The notes beneath the pieces are model-generated. The model made no database searches and had not been told where the DNA came from. It was given only the letters and a program-made list of their open reading frames with translations. A stretch of 29,796 nucleotides of DNA, from NCBI GenBank assembly GCA_937898445.1, contig CALEJY010000005.1:1-29796 (forward strand), written 5' to 3'. Source of the stretch: an uncultured Candidatus Melainabacteria bacterium. GTDB taxonomy: Bacteria; Cyanobacteriota; Vampirovibrionia; Gastranaerophilales; Gastranaerophilaceae. A program made the translations under genes and the position numbers. Positions 24,424 to 29,796 of this stretch are shown here, in pieces. Position 1 is the first letter of the stretch; every line of letters begins with the position of its first letter.

Positions 24424-24828
24424 ATGAATATTTATACTGAAAAAGAATCTGATATAATTTACGAGATCAATATTGATTTTGGAATAACTTTAGTGAACTA
24501 TCCATTATATATATGTCAATATTCCTCCGGGTTTTTAGTAAAAATTAATCTGTTTAAAAACCGAATTCCATTTAAAAAAGAAGATTACACAGATGCTAAA
24601 ATGGAATGGTATAATGTTGATATATCTACAAAAGATGAAATAAATTTATTAGGATGCAGTATTGATGGTCATTCTATTTATTTTAAAATGGATTCAAAAT
24701 GGACTAAACTATATAATAAGTATTATCCAAATTTTCCACATATTAAATTAATAACTAATAATGGAATTTTATCAAAGCAATTCAAAGCAATTGTAGAGAT
24801 GAATCCAATACAAAAGGAGGGCGTGTAA
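24424..24828 (+). CDS. Stand-alone BppU N-domain-like protein
   Basis: A 134-residue protein. ATG 24424 follows TTGGAGGAA; the upstream in-frame ATG at 24382 lies inside the hairpin and is unlikely. The pattern INIDFGITLVNYPLYICQY, VKINLFKNRIPF, an IYFKMD strand and FKAIVEMNPIQKEG near the end parallels the N-terminus of the next gene (SIDFVLRNCPREVHIVQYD, VEVELFNNGKKY, VYFDID, IPIEIDRNPIQNGD). It therefore looks like a single BppU N-terminal beta-sandwich without a fibre. It may sit in the baseplate beside the fibre or arise from a duplication. The next gene starts after only 2 bases, so both are co-translated. The similarity is my own reading. Confidence 0.55.
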   Translation: MNIYTEKESDIIYEINIDFGITLVNYPLYICQYSSGFLVKINLFKNRIPFKKEDYTDAKMEWYNVDISTKDEINLLGCSIDGHSIYFKMDSKWTKLYNKYYPNFPHIKLITNNGILSKQFKAIVEMNPIQKEGV

Positions 24829-24830
24829 TC

Positions 24831-27800
24831 ATGGCTGTAAAAGAGTATAAACCTAGTAGTGATAAAAAAATACATAAAACTAGTATTGATTTTGTATTAA
24901 GAAATTGTCCTAGAGAAGTTCATATAGTACAATATGATAAAACTCAACCGATTGTTGAAGTCGAACTGTTTAATAATGGAAAAAAATATTCATTACCAGA
25001 AAATGCTATAATGAATTTACGTTTTAGTAAACCAGATAGAACTTTTGTATATAAGGCTGTTCTTGGTTGCAATAAAGATAGAAATACCGTATATTTTGAT
25101 ATTGATGAACAAATGTCTTTTTTATATGGCAAAGTGAATCCTATATTAGAATTGGTTTTAGATGATATGATAGCTGGATCATCTCCTATTCCAATCGAAA
25201 TAGATAGGAACCCAATTCAAAATGGAGATTTAGAAAGTTCTAGTGAGTATCCTGCCATTGTTGAAGCTGCTAATAAAGCATTAGAGGCAGCAAGTAAAGC
25301 AGAAAAAGCTGCTACTGAGGCTGGCGAATCTATAGAAACATTACAGCCTTTATTAGATCTTTATAATACTGACGATATTGCTACAAAAACATGGACCGCC
25401 ACACAATTAGCAAACTACGTGACAAATGAATATTTTGAAAATGCATTAGAAGGATATTTAACAATTTTTGATGCTGACAATACTTATGCTACTAAAGATT
25501 ATGTAACTACAGAATTTGGAAAATACTTACCTTTGACCGGAGGAATTGTTACTGGTCCAACTACATTTAACGACACAGTAAATATAAATGGAAAAGTCTA
25601 CTTTGATAAAAACTATATATATGTATACGAGCCTATATATAATACCAGTGATATTCTTTCTACTTATGGAACAATTGGGCTTGCTCCAACTAGTAACAGA
25701 GGATTTATGGATAAGGGCAGAGATGTTTCTCTTACCGAATTCATAGGAAATTCTACTAACAATGTAAGGAATGCAAACGAAAATCCGAGTCTTGAGACTA
25801 TTGGGTATAATTCAAATTTTCACGGAAATAGATTTTTCGGATTAGGTAAAATGCATGCCATTGTCGAATACTCGAATGACGCTGGCACTACCTGGCATGA
25901 CTACGGTGCTACAGATGCACAGATACGAAACCTGCTTTCCGGCGTATGGCGCAGTAGTTTTAGACTCGGCGGAGCAAGTGCTTCTTGCAGTTGTAGCAAC
26001 ATGCTTAGAATCAGCATTACTTGCTCTGACTTTAACGTGCCTGATGAAATCTCCGAAACTGATAGAATAAAATATTGGACTACGGACAACAGGACTGATT
26101 CGTCTAGATATATGACTATAAACAGTTTATATATATGGCAGACAGACGCATACAATACACATCAATTGACAATAGAAATCGGAACGATAGGGGCTACTAC
26201 CGGAACCGAGCCGACATGGAACACTATCGGGACCTTAAACAAAAACTATGGTTGGTCAGGATCGACATCTTTTAGCTTTGAACAACTAGCCATGGGCGGA
26301 GGTAATTCATCAGTAGATAAAGTAATAAGGCTGACGTTCCGCACCCAAGCAAACGATGGAAGCTTCGACGATTCCAAATTAGAAAACGTGAGCCAATCAT
26401 CTCAGAGCATTCACTATATTAAAGCATTTGGCGTTAATACATATAAAGTTGATGAAAAATATCCGAACATGCTCGACGATAATATTGTGCGTTTTGCTGA
26501 TGAAAATGGTATATACACAAGAGTCGCCACTTCATGCGCCAGCATTTCTCCTGCGTCTGTAAGTGATTCTAAATTACTTACTCTAGGTACTACATATCTT
26601 CCGTGGGCTAATACTTATACTAGATGTTTGAATGTATTAAGTACTTCGCCATATGTTGAACTTAACAATTCGGCAGACAAGGCTGTATTTTCACTTTCTG
26701 GCATAAATGTAAGTGGAACAATGTATTATTATCCAAAATATAAGAATGGCGACAATACATTAGCAACACTTGGAGATATTGCAGAAGTTAGCGGGAAGTA
26801 TTTACCTCTGACTGGAGGATCGTTGACTGGAGAACTTACAACTAACTCATCGATAAAATTCGGTAATGGTAGCTTATACGAAAACGGGAAAAAGATTACT
26901 GTATATGGATATAATCACGGAGATGTAGATGCAATCAATGAAGAAACACTTTTCGTAAGTACAAAAAAACCATCCGGGCAAGGAAATCGTTTTTTCGGAC
27001 TTACTGAAAATCAAATGATAGTCGAATATTCTACTGATGGTGGAAAAACCTGGTCTGCGTATAGTGATGCGTCTGACAAGACTAGAGTAATGTTTGTCAG
27101 TCTTGAGACTGGTGGTGGCTTGTGGATTGGACACTCTACACAACGCTCTTCTTGCAATAATATGCTAAGAATAACACTTACTGGTTCTAATTTCGATGTC
27201 CCAGAAGGAACATCAGAAACTGATCGAATAAAATATTGGAATAAAACTAGACTAGTTTTTACTAGTAGATATTGTAGAATTAACTCAATCTTAACAAGAC
27301 AAGTTTCTTTGGACAACTTGATTCAATGCAGAATGTACATTGCAGATATAAAATCAACCGATGAAGCGCCAACTTTCAATTTGTTTAGAACTTGGGAAGG
27401 TCTTGCAGGAAATAACGAATTGAGTTCATTATGTTTTCCAGAGCTATTTTGGGGATACGTCGGAGTTATTCGTTTAGAATTCCGTACCCAAGCGAACGAT
27501 CATAGTTTTGATGATTCAAAACTTGTCGAAGCTTCCAAAGGTGGGCAACAAATACAAAGTATTCAATGCTATGGTGATGAAGTATATATTTCTGACAAGA
27601 GATTTCCTCAGATGGAATACGGACATAATGGATTGTTCTCATATTCTAATGGTTGGCAAGTAGCTGCTAGATATACGAATATTCATTGCACAATAGTTCC
27701 TTACGAAAATGGCATCCAAGGTTTTGGACAATCGGAGTTGCATTTCAGACATCTATACTTGAACAATGAATGGCTTTATGGAGAACTTAAATTGTTTAAG

Positions 27801-28802
27801 GATTCTAGCACCCAAACCGACGACAAGGCATTAAGATTATCAGGAAATGGTATAGACAAAATATTCAGTCTAAACTTGCCAAACAATGAAGGAACATTGT
27901 TCAGCATTCAAAAAGGTAACGATAAAGGTCTTAAAGCATTGCTCAGTGACACATTTCATTTTGTTATGACTGCAAATGATGAGAATGATTCATCAGTTTT
28001 CTCAATCATCAATACTAATAGCACTTCCGGTCTTATATTAAGCGCAGAACAAGGATATACGCATCTTAAAAATGTGAATGGGCAGGCTGATATTACATTG
28101 TCAGATGATAGTGCTGTATACATTAATAATGGGCTTTGGGTCGATTCCAACGGATACGTGCATTTGGAAAACACGCCACAAAGCAATACCGATGCCACTC
28201 CAAAGCAATACGTGGACCAATGCGACCAGGCATACGCAGGCGGTTGGCACCATAGGGCAAAGATAGCCGAAAAGCCAATCACGGCCAATGCGATTGCGGT
28301 CAAGTCCAGGTCTGGGGCACCCGCCTCGGCTCACATGGACGGCATGGTTTCGATAAACACGTTCGAAAGAAGCCTCGGGGGCAAGGTCGAGTACAAGACA
28401 GTGGTGGACGTCACGTACCGTTGCGACCCGTTCGCGCTCAATCCGGTCAACATAACCGCCGCCCTTGTTACCTATGGGACCAAGTGGTACTTCCCTTACG
28501 TGAACGTGAATCGAGATTTTGTCAACGAACCGGCATACACAACCATGCTAAGCAAGTTGGTGGAGCAAAAGGCAAGGGTCGGCGTATCGATGGACGAAAC
28601 CGTTATCTTCTGCGACATGACAACCAACCTGGGTGGCTTGAACGGGAACGGGACTTTTGTCGGCAACGCAACCTACAACAATTCCGACATTACGCTTTTC
28701 GGCATATTGGCGGAATTGGACACCGACCACAAGAACGATTCGATGATGGTAAGCGGGGCGCACTTCAAGCTTACCTTCTACCATCCGGAACCGATAAACT
28801 GA
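24831..28802 (+). CDS. BppU-domain tail fibre / receptor-binding protein
   Basis: A 1323-residue protein; RBS AAAAGGAGGGCG precedes ATG 24831. Residues 1-135 match the baseplate upper protein N-terminal family (IVEVELFNNGKKY, GSSPIPIEIDRNPIQ), which anchors fibres. An Ala/Lys/Glu-rich helix (about 140-175) is likely a trimeric coiled coil. Two LPLTGG-xx-TG elements (at about 235 and 657) introduce two related ~215-residue domains (25822-26471 and 26982-27614), each starting NRFFGL and containing VEYSxDxGxTW and SFDDSKL. The last ~225 residues, with LGGLNGNGTFVGN, are probably the host-contacting tip. Base composition changes along the gene: ~30% near the start, 48% in 26161-26220, and 57-60% near 28261-28440. 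It looks like a mosaic of acquired domains. Receptor-binding role is inferred. Confidence 0.75.
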   Translation: MAVKEYKPSSDKKIHKTSIDFVLRNCPREVHIVQYDKTQPIVEVELFNNGKKYSLPENAIMNLRFSKPDRTFVYKAVLGCNKDRNTVYFDIDEQMSFLYGKVNPILELVLDDMIAGSSPIPIEIDRNPIQNGDLESSSEYPAIVEAANKALEAASKAEKAATEAGESIETLQPLLDLYNTDDIATKTWTATQLANYVTNEYFENALEGYLTIFDADNTYATKDYVTTEFGKYLPLTGGIVTGPTTFNDTVNINGKVYFDKNYIYVYEPIYNTSDILSTYGTIGLAPTSNRGFMDKGRDVSLTEFIGNSTNNVRNANENPSLETIGYNSNFHGNRFFGLGKMHAIVEYSNDAGTTWHDYGATDAQIRNLLSGVWRSSFRLGGASASCSCSNMLRISITCSDFNVPDEISETDRIKYWTTDNRTDSSRYMTINSLYIWQTDAYNTHQLTIEIGTIGATTGTEPTWNTIGTLNKNYGWSGSTSFSFEQLAMGGGNSSVDKVIRLTFRTQANDGSFDDSKLENVSQSSQSIHYIKAFGVNTYKVDEKYPNMLDDNIVRFADENGIYTRVATSCASISPASVSDSKLLTLGTTYLPWANTYTRCLNVLSTSPYVELNNSADKAVFSLSGINVSGTMYYYPKYKNGDNTLATLGDIAEVSGKYLPLTGGSLTGELTTNSSIKFGNGSLYENGKKITVYGYNHGDVDAINEETLFVSTKKPSGQGNRFFGLTENQMIVEYSTDGGKTWSAYSDASDKTRVMFVSLETGGGLWIGHSTQRSSCNNMLRITLTGSNFDVPEGTSETDRIKYWNKTRLVFTSRYCRINSILTRQVSLDNLIQCRMYIADIKSTDEAPTFNLFRTWEGLAGNNELSSLCFPELFWGYVGVIRLEFRTQANDHSFDDSKLVEASKGGQQIQSIQCYGDEVYISDKRFPQMEYGHNGLFSYSNGWQVAARYTNIHCTIVPYENGIQGFGQSELHFRHLYLNNEWLYGELKLFKDSSTQTDDKALRLSGNGIDKIFSLNLPNNEGTLFSIQKGNDKGLKALLSDTFHFVMTANDENDSSVFSIINTNSTSGLILSAEQGYTHLKNVNGQADITLSDDSAVYINNGLWVDSNGYVHLENTPQSNTDATPKQYVDQCDQAYAGGWHHRAKIAEKPITANAIAVKSRSGAPASAHMDGMVSINTFERSLGGKVEYKTVVDVTYRCDPFALNPVNITAALVTYGTKWYFPYVNVNRDFVNEPAYTTMLSKLVEQKARVGVSMDETVIFCDMTTNLGGLNGNGTFVGNATYNNSDITLFGILAELDTDHKNDSMMVSGAHFKLTFYHPEPIN
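25822..26471 (+). repeat. Duplicated fibre domain, copy A
   Basis: Encodes NRFFGLGKMHAIVEYSND through DEKYPNM. Diverged from copy B at DNA level but the same domain by order of motifs: VEYS, SETDRIKYW, FRTQANDxSFDDSKL. Confidence 0.8.
26982..27614 (+). repeat. Duplicated fibre domain, copy B
   Basis: Encodes NRFFGLTENQMIVEYSTD through SDKRFPQM. It aligns with copy A with several small gaps and lower GC. Confidence 0.8.
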
Positions 28803-28821
28803 GGAAAGGAGGACAAAATAT

Positions 28822-29124
28822 ATGGATCAAAATACATTTTTAGGTTTATTCATAGGGGCTTTAGTAATATTGGTTCCTCTTTTTATAGCATGTGTTACAC
28901 CATTGATAAAACTAAATAAATCTATTCAAAAATTAAACGACGCCATTGATATTTTAAACGAATCTGACGCTAAAAAAAATCAAGCTTTAGATGTAGTTCA
29001 TGATAAATTATCAATACACACTCAATATTTAGTCGTAGATAAGAAACGTTTAGATAATTTATCAAAACGTATGCACAAACTTGATAATGAAGAAGGTTTT
29101 ATTGACAATATCAATAGAGAATAA
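28822..29124 (+). CDS. Membrane-anchored coiled-coil protein
   Basis: A 100-residue protein with RBS AAAGGAGGAC before ATG 28822. Residues 6-29 are one hydrophobic membrane segment (FLGLFIGALVILVPLFIACV); residues 30-95 are charged and helical with heptad-like Leu/Ile spacing (LNKSIQKLNDAIDILNE), so a coiled coil is likely. It sits between the fibre gene and the holin, a usual site for lysis accessory or tail-membrane proteins. Position and topology are seen; no specific family is recognised. It may assist the holin, or be a spanin- or antiholin-like membrane protein. The stop (TAA 29122-29124) overlaps an ATG that is out of frame with the next gene. Confidence 0.6.
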   Translation: MDQNTFLGLFIGALVILVPLFIACVTPLIKLNKSIQKLNDAIDILNESDAKKNQALDVVHDKLSIHTQYLVVDKKRLDNLSKRMHKLDNEEGFIDNINRE

Positions 29125-29146
29125 TGAAAGGATATTTCAAAAAAAA

Positions 29147-29461
29147 ATGGAAAATGTTAGTTCGATAGTGATGTTAGTATGTTTATGCTCAATATTAATT
29201 GCTTTTATTGGCTATATTCTATTTAAAGCAATAAAAAATAGATGGATAAGTAAATTATTAGATACTATAAAAACATCAATAAAAGAAGCTGAAGATAAAT
29301 ATCCATCTGGTCATGGAGAAGAGAAAAAACAATACGTATTAGCTCAAATTGAGGCCAAATGTAAAGAATTAAACATTCCGGTCAATATGATATTTTCAGC
29401 TATTTCTAAATTAATTAATACAATTATAGAGAATTATAATATTATTAAAAAAGGAAAATAA
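29147..29461 (+). CDS. LLH-type holin
   Basis: A 104-residue protein. ATG 29147 directly follows an A-run; GAAAGGA is 14 bases away, longer than usual. Residues 6-27 form one membrane segment, followed by an amphipathic soluble domain with IKEAEDKYPSGHGEEKKQYV (about 45-64) that matches the (A)xxx(Y/F)xxGxGEEKxxxV pattern of LLH-type phage holins. Holins form membrane lesions that let endolysin reach peptidoglycan or that trigger lysis timing. No endolysin lies in the window; it may be just downstream. A terminator follows the gene. Confidence 0.6.
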   Translation: MENVSSIVMLVCLCSILIAFIGYILFKAIKNRWISKLLDTIKTSIKEAEDKYPSGHGEEKKQYVLAQIEAKCKELNIPVNMIFSAISKLINTIIENYNIIKKGK

Positions 29462-29511
29462 TTAAGATTAGAAGCCTAATAAAAACATGGCTTCTTTTCT
29501 TTTTTTTTTTT
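29454..29511 (+). terminator. Rho-independent terminator after the holin gene, copy 1
   Basis: AGAAGCC (29470-29476) pairs with GGCTTCT (29489-29495) around a 12-base loop, followed by TTTC and a run of 12 T. A nearly unbroken T-run and a stem of 7 pairs fit an intrinsic terminator. Bases 29454-29508 are identical to 29742-29796. Confidence 0.8.
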
Positions 29512-29554
29512 CGCAATTTAAACATATTCTATAATGAAAAGGAGGTTCATAAAG

Positions 29555-29749
29555 ATGGGACTATTTAAAACTTGGAGAGAGATAACTAATACTAATATCT
29601 CAATGAAAGATTTACAAACTGTATGCAATAGATATAAGGTTGCAATACGTGGGAGAAAATCTTCCAATGGGAAAGCTATTGTGGAGGTTTTAACATCTAC
29701 CCCAACTTATAATGCTATCTTAAATGATCTTAATAATTTAAGAAAATAA
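29555..29749 (+). CDS. Small protein of unknown function between identical terminators
   Basis: A 64-residue protein. ATG 29555 is 10 bases after AAAAGGAGG (29536-29544); an ATG at 29534 lies inside the RBS. It begins MGLFKTWREITNTNISMKDLQ and has KVAIRGRKSSNGKAIVEVL, a basic, strand-rich centre, then a helix with NAILNDLNNL. It is small, soluble and unrecognised; it could be a regulator or a lysis accessory. It lies between two terminator copies, so its transcription may come from read-through of the first copy. Confidence 0.6.
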   Translation: MGLFKTWREITNTNISMKDLQTVCNRYKVAIRGRKSSNGKAIVEVLTSTPTYNAILNDLNNLRK

Positions 29750-29796
29750 TTAAGATTAGAAGCCTAATAAAAACATGGCTTCTTTTCTTTTTTTTT
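29742..29796 (+). terminator. Rho-independent terminator, copy 2 (cut by window end)
   Basis: AGAAGCC (29758-29764) pairs with GGCTTCT (29777-29783), followed by TTTC and at least 9 T. Bases 29742-29796 are identical to 29454-29508, including the last stop-codon context (GAAAATAA). Confidence 0.8.

Noticed and set aside
24831..28802. Diversity-generating retroelement target in the fibre gene
   Set aside because: No reverse transcriptase, template repeat or adenine-biased variable repeat was seen; the two domains differ throughout and by composition.
2840..28802. Alternative genetic code (TGA or TAG recoding, as in some gut phages)
   Set aside because: Genes end properly at TAA, TAG and TGA, with ATGA overlaps at TGA stops; no long gene is broken by in-frame stops.
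28421..28843. + strand frame of 140 codons overlapping the fibre tip, and minus-strand frames at 27956-28784
   Set aside because: High GC lengthens chance open frames here; no ribosome sites, and the fibre frame is plainly continuous with its stop at 28800-28802.
29530..29535. Perfect TATAAT box before the last gene
   Set aside because: No -35 at proper spacing; the start site would fall inside the ribosome site. In AT-rich DNA this is expected by chance.

Overview
The window is a late structural module of a tailed double-stranded DNA phage (Caudoviricetes, siphovirus-like), or the same module in a prophage. All convincing genes lie on the + strand and are tightly packed, with several ATGA stop/start overlaps. 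The base composition is AT-rich: a sampled 60-base line is about 30% G+C. Standard stop codons, including TGA, end genes, and Shine-Dalgarno sites are strong (AAGGAGG, GGAGGA). These traits, the HGIKGQ(K/R)WG proteins and a BppU-type baseplate domain fit a phage of a low-GC Bacillota or related gut bacterium. The exact host cannot be read from the window.

Layout. 1-228 is a non-coding leader with competing inverted repeats. 229-4707 holds a small terminase-like protein, an HNH endonuclease, a gp6-like adaptor, two proteins with HGIKGQ(K/R)WG motifs, the large terminase and a 41-residue basic protein. 4722-7786 holds the portal and a fused prohead protease/scaffold/major capsid gene. 7814-10578 holds the head-tail closure, tail terminator, major tail protein, two tail assembly chaperone-like proteins and a gp10-like completion protein. 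10575-16736 is a very long tape measure gene. 16767-23938 holds a distal tail protein with a long modular extension and a tail-tip endopeptidase-like protein. 23955-28802 holds a DUF1617-like protein, a free-standing BppU-like domain and a mosaic BppU-containing fibre or receptor-binding protein. 28822-29461 holds a membrane coiled-coil protein and an LLH-like holin. It is followed by a terminator, a 64-residue protein of unknown role, and a second identical copy of the terminator.

Working together: the terminase and HNH proteins cut and package DNA through the portal into an HK97-type head. The adaptor, closure and completion proteins join the head to a long tail built on the tape measure. 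The Dit, Tal and BppU proteins form the tail tip that contacts the host. The holin begins the lysis cassette; no endolysin, integrase, repressor or replication gene lies inside the window.

The most interesting signals are two internal, in-frame, well-spaced ribosome sites inside the protease/capsid gene, and a three-copy HGIKGQ(K/R)WG family whose third copy is chimeric and has lost its tryptophan. Others are perfect recent duplications in the tape measure and tail-tip genes, structural modules shared between neighbouring tail-tip proteins, and a sharp GC jump in the last ~670 bases of the fibre gene. A small gene at the right end is also flanked by identical 55-base terminator repeats. No wholly new defence or mobile system is evident.
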